DNA from: Eublepharis macularius
Taxonomy: Eukaryota > Chordata > Lepidosauria > Squamata > Eublepharidae
DNA length: 64,000 nt
Direction: 5' to 3'
Assembly: GCF_028583425.1 (NCBI RefSeq)
Contig: NC_072801.1
Location: 9,320,001 to 9,384,000 of the forward strand
The translations under genes and the position numbers were made by a program. Each line of letters starts with the position of its first letter. The first letter of the stretch is position 1. Under the pieces are notes generated by a model. That model searched no databases and had not been told where the DNA came from. It worked only from the letters and a program-made list of their open reading frames with translations. Positions 34,801 through 42,400 of this stretch are shown piece after piece.

Positions 34801-37244
34801 GAGGATGGGTGCATTAAACTGCTGCAGGAAAAGCCAGTCCATGAACACAGCACAGCCCCACCATTCTCAAGAGAAAATGGCACTTGTCTGTTAGATAATG
34901 AACCAAGTCTTGAGGCTGGTGGCAGCTGCAGCCTCCGTTGCTGAGAGCCCCCTCAGGACCCTGAGAAGGATTCCCTCTGGGCATGCACACACACACACAC
35001 ACAAACAACAACCCTGACCAGAAAAAAACCCAAACATTATGTGCAAACAAAATCACTTGACTTGATCCATTCCAAAGGCCTCCGGGTTGACTGAGGCATC
35101 TGAAATTTTGCTCCTTAATATCCTCCCTGCATACCCCCTCACAGTAACCCTAACTATAACCTGTTGTTGCATTTTCTCCCCTCAAGTATTCGCTGGTTTG
35201 TTTTGTAAGTGTCTCAAGAATGTTTTTAACTGAATTCATGCAATATAAATACACTGAATAAATCAATGGTCCCCACTGGGAAATGACAGTGGAGTAAACC
35301 CGCTCTCCCCAGCTGGGCACACCATCTCTTTCAACAGGGAGAAATCAAAGCATGGACAGCAACTATTAGCAGGGTGAATGACAATACAGAACACTCACCA
35401 CAATGGCTGTTTCCTCTCTCTCCCCCTTTGTGGAAAGGGAAGCTCATGTGCAGCAGCAATAAGATCACACCCAGTCATCTGCAGGCTGCTTTCACTAGCC
35501 ACAGGTTTTCACCAGCTGAGTACCCACCGCCAATATCCTGTTGAAGGCACCCTACAAAAGATAAGGGCCACCTCTCTCCCTACGTCCTGCCATGACTGCT
35601 TTGCTCATCTGAATGGGGCCTTCTGTAGGTACCACCCGGCAAGTAGGGGAGAACAATAACTGTCTGTTCACACATTCTCTGTTGGGGCCCCCATCATATG
35701 GAATGGGCTGCTTGAGAAGGTCAGGAAGGCCCCCACGCTTCTGGCATCCCTCAAACTGTGTAAAACACAGAAGAGCCTTTTTAGTTTAGGATGCAATGGT
35801 TCAAGAAGGTGCTTTAAAATAAAGGGAACAGGAACTACGCCCTTATTATATTATTTACACTACTATTACACTACTCCCTTATTACATTATATTATCTTAC
35901 ATATATTATCTATGTGCCATTGGTATATCTTGCTCTCACTACATGGTTTTTTACCTATGTAATTCCACTATTTGACACTGTGTCAACACATGTCCAGTGC
36001 TTATGCTTTGCTTTCAGATATGCGTAATACTCATCCTGTTACCTTGCTTATCATCTGTCCCATTCTATTGACTATGCTTACATTGTGTAATCCAGTTTGA
36101 GACTCAGTGAGAAAAGTGAACTATAAATAATGTAAATAAATAGAGGAGTCCACAGCCATACCGTAACAGTTGTCACGTCGCCTTCCTTAGTAGACCTTTT
36201 CCATTCCTCCACTTTAAAGTGTTTGAAGACATTCAGGAAAGGATGCTGCCACACTGCGAGCAAGGGGAGTGGGGGAGAGCAGAGAAATTAAGCACAGACA
36301 GTAGGCAACATCACTCCTGCAACTGAAGTGGCCTGCACTGTACATGATATGGATTTCACAGGTTCCCTAAGTTCACTACCAGGAAGTGACAAAAGAGATC
36401 AGAGCTGGGTTCCTGTAAGGCAGTGATAAAAAACAAAAAGTGCCTCTTCCCACCCATCTGTACCCAAATCCCTTGTTGAATTTCTGCCAGTCACCCACAG
36501 GCTAAAAGGTGACAAGAGTCTTGCCTTGCTGGGGAATGACAGAAATCCAACGGGTGGCCTTTCTTTCTTGTGATCCTTGTTAGAAAAAGGCTTCCCCAGT
36601 TGAATTTTTTTCTGCCACACATGGGTAAGCCCTGACCTGGATGGGCCAGGTGAGCCTGATCTCGCCAGATCTCAGAAGCAGTCATCCTTGGTTAGTAATT
36701 GGATGAGAGACCTCCAACTAAGACCAGGGTTGTAGAGGCAGGCAATGGCAAACCACCTCTGTTAGTCTCTTGCCATGAAAACCCCACCAAGGGTCGATAT
36801 ACATCAGCTATGACTTGATGGCACTCTCCACACCACACACATGGGTGAAAAAGTTAACATGGCTTTGGGAGAAGAAACAGGAACCCAGCAGAAGCCACTC
36901 GGCCCTCCCCTCGCCAAGGCTTCCCCAGCTGAACTTCTGTCTGCCACACATGGGTGAAAAAAAGTTAACACAGCTTTGAGGAAGAACCAGAAACCCAGCA
37001 GGTGCCACTCAGCCCTCCCCTCTCCAAGGCTTCCCCGGTTGAATTTCTGTCTGCCACATTACTTGAGCCTTGCCCTGAGGGAGCGCCAGAAACCCACCCA
37101 TCCCTTGTCTGGCGCTGCCTCTGGCAAGGCTCCGGGAGCCCCCGCGGCCTGCCGCCGGTCAGCCCATCACCGATGATAACGAGACAGGCTGGCGGCCCCC
37201 CCGGCCCGCGCCCCCCCGGCCCGCCTGGGACTACCTTTGGCCAT
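1809..37244 (-). CDS. WDR90: WDR90 (POC16), WD repeat-containing protein 90; 38 coding exons, 3' end off-window
   Basis: Large centriolar/ciliary WD40 protein. In gene order the exons are: 37235-37244, 36162-36253, 32956-33132, 31594-31732, 29684-29854, 29242-29365, 28770-28837, 27405-27514, 26353-26574, 26001-26060, 25529-25597, 24414-24524, 21911-22056, 21733-21790, 20691-20809, 19448-19609, 18927-19057, 17976-18092, 17211-17446, 16060-16199, 14834-14964, 14122-14252, 12724-12885, 11875-11994, 10721-10854, 10549-10592, 9857-9988, 9265-9447, 8711-8814, 7810-7912, 7186-7307, 6566-6725, 5575-5765, 5281-5449, 4712-4823, 3600-3771, 3072-3194, 1809-1989. All are bounded by AG and GT, and phases agree at every junction (4936 nt). 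The start is MAK joined to [13 protein letters not shown], matching the vertebrate WDR90 N-terminus as I recall it. Human WDR90 is about 1750 residues, so roughly 100 or more C-terminal residues are missing to the left. In the family (POC16 in Chlamydomonas) the protein sits at the centriole inner scaffold near the microtubule wall and is needed for normal centrioles and ciliogenesis. Identification is firm; individual splice sites are inferred. Confidence 0.95.
2083..2435 (-). mobile_element. 5'-truncated L1 3' end in WDR90 intron 37
   Basis: Starts with a reversed poly(A) (tttttttaaaaaacattttt attggat) and reads as the end of an L1 on the minus strand, with the same pyrimidine-rich cccacctttcccctcccctcc 3'UTR feature as the full-length L1 at 38757-45758. 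A 12-bp direct repeat tttttcctcttt flanks it at 2071-2082 and 2436-2447. Confidence 0.75.
6030..6225. repeat. Degenerate A-rich interspersed repeat in WDR90 intron 32
   Basis: Contains tttctacccttatgagggc and an AT-rich run with multiple taaa units. Its layout resembles the sequence at 24545-24665 (gaggtggcttacaaaataaa). This fits the 3' part of a squamate SINE or LINE in antisense, but I cannot assign a family. Confidence 0.35.
7913..8710. other. WDR90 intron 29; no feature recognised
   Basis: AT-rich intron sequence without recognisable repeat termini or coding similarity. The same holds for most of intron 35 (3772-4711) and intron 31 (6726-7185 flank). Confidence 0.4.
8711..10592 (-). other. 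WDR90: WDR90 exons 26-29: acidic, poorly conserved linker
   Basis: These exons encode about residues 1047-1201 and contain no WD motif. Exon 28 (9265-9447) starts with an acidic run ([13 protein letters not shown]), followed by a Thr/Pro/Val-rich stretch. Exon 29 holds [18 protein letters not shown]. The position matches the unstructured insert between propeller sets in mammalian WDR90. Exon 26 is only 44 nt and was placed by phase continuity as well as splice signals, so it is the least certain exon of the model together with exon 27. Confidence 0.72.
11068..11632 (+). mobile_element. Solo LTR of a Ty3/Gypsy element in WDR90 intron 24
   Basis: Begins tgtcatgtatgccagcat and ends gactgaca, flanked by the 5-bp direct repeat ctacc at 11063-11067 and 11633-11637. 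It shares the internal phrases ctgaactgtatggatctct, aataaagtttcttcaac and actgccaggga with the LTRs of the full Gypsy element at 46985-54804, so it is the same family or a close one. AATAAA near 11543 would serve as its poly(A) signal. At 565 bp it is longer than the 483-bp LTR of the complete copy. Confidence 0.9.
13040..13245 (+). mobile_element. Degenerate tRNA-type SINE in WDR90 intron 22
   Basis: Shows cccccagttcatatcccacc (B-box region) followed by ctctgccaca and a tail gaggactttgagtgctgaaa. The same layout occurs at 30000-30185. Old copy, boundaries approximate. Confidence 0.5.
13400..13690 (+). mobile_element. L2/CR1-like LINE 3' end
   Basis: The terminal part ccattgtgtaatccatcttg, gagaaaggcagatgacaaat and the aacataaataaaata tail match the 3' end of the LINE at 35560-36140. 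Upstream limit is uncertain. Confidence 0.5.
13915..14085 (-). mobile_element. tRNA-derived SINE, antisense, in WDR90 intron 22
   Basis: Reading on the minus strand, it has an A/B-box head (ggttcaaatcccc) and the conserved gggccagccac segment, ending with a GTGT-rich stretch. Its closeness to exon 22 (14122) is typical of intronic SINEs and shows no coding role. Confidence 0.7.
15150..15350 (+). mobile_element. tRNA-derived SINE, plus strand, in WDR90 intron 20
   Basis: Head gtggtgtggtggctagcatc, B-box caggttcaaatccccaccc, then cttcacaatgtagttgtaag and a taaaaatgtaaatat tail. Same family as the antisense copies at 13915, 20996 and 22150. Confidence 0.65.
17478..17760 (-). mobile_element. Truncated L1-like 3' end in WDR90 intron 18
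   Basis: Reversed poly(A) start followed by cttttattaaaatttccaac and an A-rich tract. A 7-bp direct repeat gtgatag lies at 17471-17477 and 17761-17767. The lysine-rich open frame over this region is just the A-rich tract. Confidence 0.6.
20085..20454. mobile_element. Foldback element, long inverted arms (copy 1) in WDR90 intron 15
   Basis: The left arm has aggacactcaagtgaaggga and gttagccaggaagc, and the right arm carries the reverse complement (tcacttgagcatccttgtgt). Between them the phrase ctcctcagagggtttgttaa occurs as direct and inverted copies. A (CT)n run sits at about 20148-20172. Same family as 57160-57480. No coding capacity; transposon superfamily not assigned. Confidence 0.7.
20996..21222 (-). 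mobile_element. tRNA-derived SINE, antisense, in WDR90 intron 14
   Basis: The tail tatatcccgcctttctcctc lies on the left and the tRNA-like head (ctctagccactacacacac, minus-strand sense gtgtgtgtagtggctagag) on the right, with cacaagg(t)tg/gaggtaggttaggc in the middle. Typical Sauria-type SINE order. Confidence 0.75.
22150..22512 (-). mobile_element. tRNA-derived SINE, antisense, with inserted or expanded middle
   Basis: Has the same tail (tttgtcctcaatggggatcc) and head (gacactctaaccactt) as the copy at 20996-21222, but it is about 140 bp longer, with AT-rich sequence near 22250-22370 that is not part of the SINE. It abuts an L2-like LINE on its right. Confidence 0.6.
22513..23900 (+). mobile_element. 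L2-like (CR1/Jockey group) LINE reverse-transcriptase fragment in WDR90 intron 12
   Basis: The decayed coding sequence shows the order of RT landmarks: a [16 protein letters not shown] segment, [10 protein letters not shown], a YADDTQL-like site encoded near 22770-22795 (degenerate), a [12 protein letters not shown] segment near 22890-22915, and cattggctacccatcagtta downstream. Many stops and frameshifts, so it is an old inactive copy. The strand is the opposite of WDR90. Confidence 0.75.
26702..27298. mobile_element. hAT transposon (OposCharlie1/OC1-like), non-autonomous, in WDR90 intron 8
   Basis: Terminal inverted repeats cagtgatggcgaacct and (right end, reverse complement) cagcgatggcgaacct. 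Perfect 8-bp target duplication ttctatgg at 26694-26701 and 27299-27306, the length expected for hAT. A unit with ctctct runs, gagccacga and gaaagtaaagcaagttaaat is present twice (about 26850-26940 and 26958-27033). From memory the termini match the OC1 family, known for horizontal spread among tetrapods; this needs a database check. Confidence 0.88.
27553..27735 (+). repeat. Two partial copies of a foldback-family arm
   Basis: The phrase gctgcagcagcagcaaagag (as agtctgcagcagcagcaaag) followed by agcaagag(t/c)ccagtagcacct appears at about 27572-27615 and 27688-27731. It matches the arms of the foldback elements at 28439-28652 and 37845-38277. Confidence 0.55.
28439..28652. mobile_element. Foldback element of the ccagtagcacc family in WDR90 intron 7
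   Basis: The left arm runs from agaaaagagcaagaggccag to cacagctcac; the right arm is its reverse complement (gaagtgagctgtggctcaca onward), with a short loop at about 28530-28545. It ends with ctacccatcctgagg, matching the outer tail of other copies. Confidence 0.65.
30000..30185 (+). mobile_element. Degenerate tRNA-type SINE in WDR90 intron 4
   Basis: Same arrangement as 13040-13245: gcccccagttcagatctcat in the head region and a tail with gagctttggaaacccaagag, gtgctacataaaatgctc. Old copy, just left of the second CR1 fragment. Confidence 0.5.
30213..31316 (+). mobile_element. CR1 LINE 3' end, split by a solo LTR, in WDR90 intron 4
   Basis: Shares agctggaacgtgtccagagg and gctgtcatatagaggatagt with the CR1 copy at 1-786. 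It stops at 30700, resumes at 31120 (attttggggtcaagaaggaa, then ggttgaactagatgaccctt) and ends with atgtttctaag. The break is explained by the LTR at 30701-31119. Confidence 0.85.
30701..31119 (-). mobile_element. Solo LTR inside the CR1 copy
   Basis: Runs from tgtcaggttctgcc to gtctgaca (TG...CA), flanked by 5-bp ccagg at 30696-30700 and 31120-31124. A reversed AATAAA (ctctttattata at about 30769) puts its sense on the minus strand, the same as WDR90, so its poly(A) signal could in principle end WDR90 transcripts early. Unrelated by eye to the LTR at 11068. Confidence 0.85.
31903..32693. mobile_element. 791-bp hAT-type MITE with GC-rich internal tandem repeats, WDR90 intron 3
   Basis: Termini taaggatgtgc and gcacacccccta-like (seen: gcacacccctA at the right) form imperfect inverted repeats. 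Perfect 8-bp target duplication agctgaac at 31895-31902 and 32694-32701. The centre (32100-32450) is a GC-rich array in which cccagctgg recurs about five times, spaced roughly 50-70 bp apart. No transposase. Confidence 0.8.
33285..34385 (-). mobile_element. tRNA-derived SINE, antisense, split by a GC-rich LTR
   Basis: The left part (33285-33369) ends actaccctgtgaggtaaaca to ctggcctaaagctt. The right part (34305-34385) carries the head ctctaaccactatacgata-like (seen: ttctaaccactatacgatac). The two halves join cleanly once the 33370-34304 insert and one agctt copy are removed. Confidence 0.75.
33370..34304 (+). mobile_element. 935-bp GC-rich LTR-like insertion in a SINE, WDR90 intron 2
   Basis: Begins tgtccggggcaggcc and ends ggggcctcaca (TG...CA), flanked by the 5-bp duplication agctt at 33365-33369 and 34305-34309. 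GC and CpG content are extreme across the first 550 bp. A TATA-like ggctataaagggg lies at about 34078-34090, on the plus strand. Overlapping long open frames on both strands here are products of GC composition. It is either a solo LTR of an unplaced family or a similar LTR-ended insert. Confidence 0.7.
35545..36140 (+). mobile_element. L2-like LINE 3' end in WDR90 intron 2
   Basis: Shares ctgctttgctcatctgaat(g)gggcct and tggaatgggctgcttgagaa-type sequence with the LINE at 22513-23900 (gctctgctcatctgaacagg; tggaacagcctgcttgagga). It ends in ctataaataatgtaaataaa. It lies about 20 bp left of exon 2's donor (36162), so the donor region is flanked by LINE tail sequence. Confidence 0.7.
36480..37075. 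repeat. About 109-bp tandem repeat in WDR90 intron 1, interrupted by a 5S-SINE
   Basis: The motif ggcttcccc(a/g)g recurs near 36589, 36917 and 37028, with flanking gaa(t/c)ttctgtctgccaca and cccagcag(a/g) phrases. Removing the 220 bp of SINE plus target duplication brings the first two copies to a spacing of about 108 bp, close to the 110 bp between the last two. Roughly three to four degenerate units lie just downstream of the exon 1 donor. Confidence 0.7.
36627..36835 (+). mobile_element. 5S-rRNA-derived SINE (5S-Sauria type)
   Basis: The head resembles 5S rRNA (gatctcgccagatctcagaag, then ggttagtaattggatgagag). The tail aggcaatggcaaaccacctc and gtcgatatacatcagc is typical of the squamate 5S-SINE. 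It is flanked by an 11-bp direct repeat cacacatgggt at 36616-36626 and 36836-36846. It is an insertion inside the tandem repeat of intron 1 and not a 5S gene. Confidence 0.85.
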
Positions 37245-37560
37245 GAGGACTCCAGCGGCTGCAGCGGCTCCCTCTTGCCTTCCCGCCGCTGCCCTCGAAG
37301 AGCCCGCCAACCATAGAGCCGCTCCAGAAAACCGAGGGGAGAGCCGGGACGCTGAGGGAAAGAGCGGCCGCTCCCGATCACAGAGGCGAAGGCTACAGCG
37401 GGCGCACACTTCCCCGCTTCCGTTGGGCCGCTCTGCTCCTCTGCTCTCTATGGCACCGCCCGCAGCTTCGCAGCCCTGGGGGCGCGGCTGCGCGCTCCGG
37501 CCCTGCTCCTGTGCGTGCTTCGCTGCGAAGTAAATCCCGCGGAGAGGAATTGCTATTCTT
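37245..37560 (-). promoter_or_regulatory. CpG-rich promoter / 5'UTR region of WDR90
   Basis: This is a sharply GC- and CpG-rich stretch directly upstream of the WDR90 ATG, with cggccg, gcgcgg and repeated cgc motifs. No TATA box is visible. It falls to AT-rich DNA by about 37600. It is the natural CpG-island promoter for WDR90. Because ANTKMT runs the other way and lacks a visible 5' exon, it might also fire rightward, but nothing in the sequence proves that. Confidence 0.65.
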
Positions 37561-38567
37561 TAGGCAGGCTGGCAGCTCTGCGCGTTGTCGTTGTTCACTA
37601 TTGCTGTTGTTTAAGCTACGTGTCAGATTTCTGCATGTTTTCACATTTCTGCAATCTACACTTATCGTGTTGCTTATGGAATATTGTAGCTGTTATTCGT
37701 ATTGAATGACGCTAATGCATATTGAGCCGGGGGTGGGGGCTATAAATAATGTAAACAATTAAAAAAATAAATAACAAATTAGCAGTGGTTTGGGGGGGGG
37801 GGACTAGTAGCGGTCTGTCTTGGTTAATGACTATTGTTATAAGTAGAAAAGTGCAAGGGTCCAGTAATACCTATAAAATTAACAAAAATTGTGGTAGGAC
37901 ATGAGCTTTTGTGAGTCACAGCTCACTTCAGATACAGATACAGTGTGAGTCCATTTGTCATATCTTGGAGAGTGGAGTGATTTGAGATGCCAAATGGCAA
38001 TAGGAGGTAAATGACAAAAGCCAGTGAATGACAATAGCAGGCGTGTTTGGATAGGGTGGGGGTAAGAGGGGGTAAGAGATGTGGAGGGGGTAAGAGATGT
38101 GGAGAAATCAGGATTGGAAATGAGACAAGATGGACTCACATTCTAGCTGTATCTGAAGAAGTGAGCTGTGATTCACGGAAGTTCACACCCTACCACCAAT
38201 TTTGTTAGTCTTAGAGTGCTACTGGACTCTTGTTCTTTTCTAATACTGCACACCGACTAACATGGCTACCCATCTTGATCTGTTATAAGGTTGGTGCTTA
38301 TCAATTATGATTATTAAAGGTTGTTACAAGTCGTGAGGTGCAACTGGGGAATCTACCACTCGAAACCAGTGGGCACCACAAGCAACTAGGAAATGTACCA
38401 CCATCATCAGCCAAGACTGCTGACCTCTGGCCTACAGGAGCAGCTTACTCTTCACCTGTTGTTGTTTTTTAACCTTTCCCCAAGGAGCTCAGAGATCTTC
38501 CCTCTGGAATTTTGTCATGACAATGGCTCTGTGATGCAAGTTATGCTGAGAGTGACTGACCCAATGT
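37561..38567. other. Intergenic stretch with a foldback element and repeat remnants
   Basis: After the CpG island there is AT-rich DNA with a LINE-tail remnant (ctataaataatgtaaacaat near 37740), a poly-G run at about 37790-37801 and the foldback element at 37845-38277. No conserved coding sequence. Confidence 0.5.
37845..38277. mobile_element. Foldback element of the ccagtagcacc family, wide loop
   Basis: The left arm (about 37845-37943) reads through gagcttttgtgagtcacagc; the right arm (about 38150-38243) is the reverse complement (gaagtgagctgtgattcacg, then gttagtcttagagtgctact). The loop is about 200 bp with repeated ggggtaagagatgtgga. The outer tail is actaacatggctacccatct. Confidence 0.65.
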
Positions 38568-39422
38568 GCCAGTTTGGTGTAGTGGTTAAGAGTGGCAGGA
38601 CCCTAATCTGGCAAACCAGGTTTAATTCCCCACTCCTCCGCTTGAAGCCAACTGGGTGACCTTGGGTCAGTCACAGCTCTCTCAGAGCGCTCTCAGCCCC
38701 ACCCACCTCACAGGGTGATTGTTGTGGGGATAATAACACACTTTGTTAACCACTTTTTTTTAAAATTTTTATTGGATTAGAAATCAAATTATTATTTGTT
38801 ACAATCCATTCCCTTTATGTGTTCCAATTCTAACCCCCTCCCTTTCCCCCCCTTTTGTTGACTTCCAACAGTTTTCCAACCCCTTATCTATTTTTCCCCT
38901 TTCTTATTTCAAACTTACTTTATTCTATTAAACATACACTTTCGTTCTCTTCTAAGCTTATCTATTATAACACAGTGCTATCTCTATTCCCTTCCCCACT
39001 TAACTTATCAAACTAAGTATTACATTCCTAACATATATTCTTTAATAATATAACATTTTATCTGATTCTCTATTCAAGTCTCATCAATATGGGACAATCA
39101 ATTTGTCCACTATTCTGCATAACTCTAAGTACTTCTATAAACATTGTATGCATTCAATATAAGTCAATTAATTTAACTTATACTCTATATGTTACTATTT
39201 ACTTCCTTCCACCTTTCTTATATTCATTTTGATTATATGCTTTACCTATTATACAATTATCTGCCAGGAACATACTTAGTTAACTTATATCCTTATAATT
39301 CTTATAATAACACCTCTATTATTTAATACTGTATATTATAATCTAATAAAACAATTGCTTAGAACATCTTATTTAACTTCCCTCCCCCCGGTAAAGTCAC
39401 TTCTCTCTTCTTTTATTGTATT

Positions 39423-42400
39423 TCAGTAATTTTCAAACTGCCACAGTTCTCCTCCCACCTCCCATTTTTTCACCAAATATTGCTTCAGCTTCTCCCAATC
39501 CATATTAAACTGTCCTGGATCAAGATCTCTCAGTTTCCTTGTCATTTTGTCCATTTCCGCCATGTACAGCAATTTATAAATCCAGTCCTCCATAGTTGGC
39601 ACTTCTTGTACTTTCCACTTTTGCGCATACAAAAGTCTAGCCGCTGCTAGCCGTAAGTCTAGCCGTAAAATAACAATGTCCTATGTTGTGTTGGAATATC
39701 TTCCATTCCCAAGTTCAGTAGCAGCAGTTCTGGGTTCTTATTAATTTGAAATTGTAAAATCTCACTTATTGCTTCTATTATTTCCCCCCAGTACTGCCTA
39801 GCTACCTCACATGTCCACCACATATGATATAACGATCCCTCATGCTTTTTACATTTCCAGCATTTATTAGACATATTCAAGTTCCCTAGCGCAATTTTCT
39901 TTGGTGTCAAATACCAGCGATAGATCATTTTGTAGACATTCTCTTTAATGTTAATGCATGTCGTGATCTTCAACGTATTTTTCCACAGGTATTCCCACGC
40001 CTCCATTGTTATCTCTTTGTTGAAATTTATAGCCCACTTCACCATTTGCACTTTAACTGTCTCGTCCTCTGTAAACCATTTTAACAACACTTTGTAGGTC
40101 TTAGAAATTTCCTTTTTATCTTCTTGTAAAATTACCTCCTCTAGTTCCGAGTTCTCCATTCTTACCCCTCCCTTCGCACAGTCCGAGTTATAGAGATCTC
40201 TAATCTGTCTATATTGAAACCAATCGTAGCTTGGAGACAGCTCACTTGCGTCTTTATTCTTAATTTAGCAAATTCTATTCGTATTATCTACTTGTACGTT
40301 AAACACTGTTGTTCATTATCGACAGTTCTCGGATCTATTACTTCATAAGGAACCACCCAGGCGGGGATTCCTTCCTGTAAGTAATTCCTGTACTTCTTCC
40401 AAATTATAAAAAGGCTTCTCCGAATATAATGGTGTAGAAACATAGAGTCTGCTTTTACTTTGTCATACCACAAGTATGCATGCCATCCAAATATTTTTTT
40501 GTATCCCTCTAAGGCCAGTAGTTTGCGGTTTTTCAACGTCATCCAATCTTTCAGCCACACCAAACAGATTGCATCATAATAGAGTCTTAGATTGGGCAGT
40601 TGCATTCCGCCTCTCTCTTTTGCATCCTGTAATACTTTCATTTTCACTCGAGGCTTTTTGCCTGCCCAAACAAAGTCCGATATTTTCCTCTGCCATTTTT
40701 CAAACTGCTTAGAGTCCCGAATGATTGGTATTGTTTGTAACAGAAACATCACTCTTGGCAACACATTCATCTTAACTACTGCAATTCTTCCCAACCATGA
40801 CAAATTCAATCTATTCCATTTGATCAAGTCTTGCTCTATCTGAGTCCACAATTTCTCATAGTTATTTTTGAATAGATCTATATTCTTTGCAGTCAGTTCA
40901 ATTCCCAGATATTTCACCTTATTTGTTACTTCGCAGTCTGTTGTTTCCATTAGTTGCTGTTGTTTTTGTTTAGTCATATTTTTACATAATATCTTTGACT
41001 TCTTTTTGTTTACATAAAATCCTGCCAAATCTCCAAATTCTTTAATTTTCTCTATTACCTTTGGCATATTCTCCATTGGGTCTTCCACAATTAACATTAT
41101 ATCATCCGCAAATGCTCTGACCTTATAGGAAAAGTCTTTTATTTTTATTCCACGGATTGCATCATCTTCTCGAATCTGTATCATCAATATTTCCAAAACC
41201 AAGATAAACAACAGTGGAGACAGCGGGCAACCCTGTCTTGTGCCTTTGCCTATAGTCAGTTTTTTGGTAGTCTCGTCATTCACTACAATTGCTGCACTCT
41301 GGTCTCTATAAATTTCTTTCACTGCTATTACAAATCTTTCCCCCATTTGTAGCTGTTCCATAGTCGCAAACATAAAATCCCAGTTCAAATTGTCAAATGC
41401 TTTTTCAGCGTCCACGAAGAAGAAACCAACCTCTTTGTCGCAACGCTTGTCATAATATTCAATAGCATTTATAACTGTCCTTAAATTGTCTTTCATTTGT
41501 CTGTTTGGCAAAAACCCAGCTTGTTCCTCCTCAATAACTTCGGATAGCCATCCCTTTAATCTTTCCGCCAATATCTTCGCAAAAATTTTATAGTCATTGT
41601 TTTTTTTATTAAAATTTTTTTATTGGATTAGAAATCTCTATAATATCTATTACCATCAATTTCCTTTAAATATTCCAGTTCTAACCCCCTCCCTTTCCCC
41701 CCCTTTTGTTGACTTCCAACAGTTTTCCAACCCCTTATCCGTTTTTTCCCCCTACTCATTTCAAACTTATTTTATTCTATTAAACATATACTTTCACTCT
41801 CTTCTCAGCTTCTATTATAACACAGTGCTATCTCTATTCCCTTTCCCACTTAACTTATCGACTAAATGTTACATTCCTGGCATATATTCTTTAATAATAA
41901 CAGTCATTTGTCTACTTTTGTACTCCATATTCTATCTTATTTCTTGTCTCGTCAATATGGGGCAAACAATTTGTCCCTTATTCTGCATAACTTTAAGTAC
42001 TTCTATAAGCATTATATACATTCACTGTAAGTCAATCAATTTAACTCATACTCTATATGTTGCTCTTTACTTCCTTCTATCTTATATTCATTCTTTCTTG
42101 GTTATATAATTCCTCCATTATACAATTATCTGCCAGAAATAAAATTAGTTAATTTCTATCCTTATAATTCTTATAGTAACACCTCTATTACTTAGTACTA
42201 TGTATAGTAGTCAAATAAAATATTTGCTTAGAATTTCTCATTTAACTCTCCTCCCCTCGGTAAAGTCACTTCCCTCTTCTTTTGTTGTATTTCAGTAATT
42301 TTCAAACTGCCACAGTTCTCCCACCTCCCATTTTTTCACCAAATATTGCTTCAACTTTTCCCAATCCATGTTGAACTGTCCTGGATCAAGGTCTCTCAGT

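Larger units (their letters stand above)
29242..37244 (-). other. WDR90: WDR90 exons 1-6: CFAP20/DUF667 N-terminal domain
   Basis: These exons encode residues 1 to about 237. Visible landmarks are [20 protein letters not shown], then [25 protein letters not shown] and FVVHLDV, then [20 protein letters not shown], and finally [15 protein letters not shown]. This is the CFAP20-like (DUF667) fold found at the start of WDR90/POC16; in the family it is the part that contacts tubulin at the inner junction. Exon 1 holds only ten coding bases (ATG GCC AAA G), and the codon split to exon 2 restores V-W-Q. Introns 1 to 4 are the long, transposon-rich ones. Confidence 0.9.

Noticed and set aside
36627..36760. 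5S rRNA gene
   Set aside because: Diverged 5S head joined to a SINE tail with target duplication; a SINE and not a gene.
41597..42109. 170-residue plus-strand frame rich in F/Y/L/S
   Set aside because: Antisense of the AT-rich L1 3'UTR in the nested copy.
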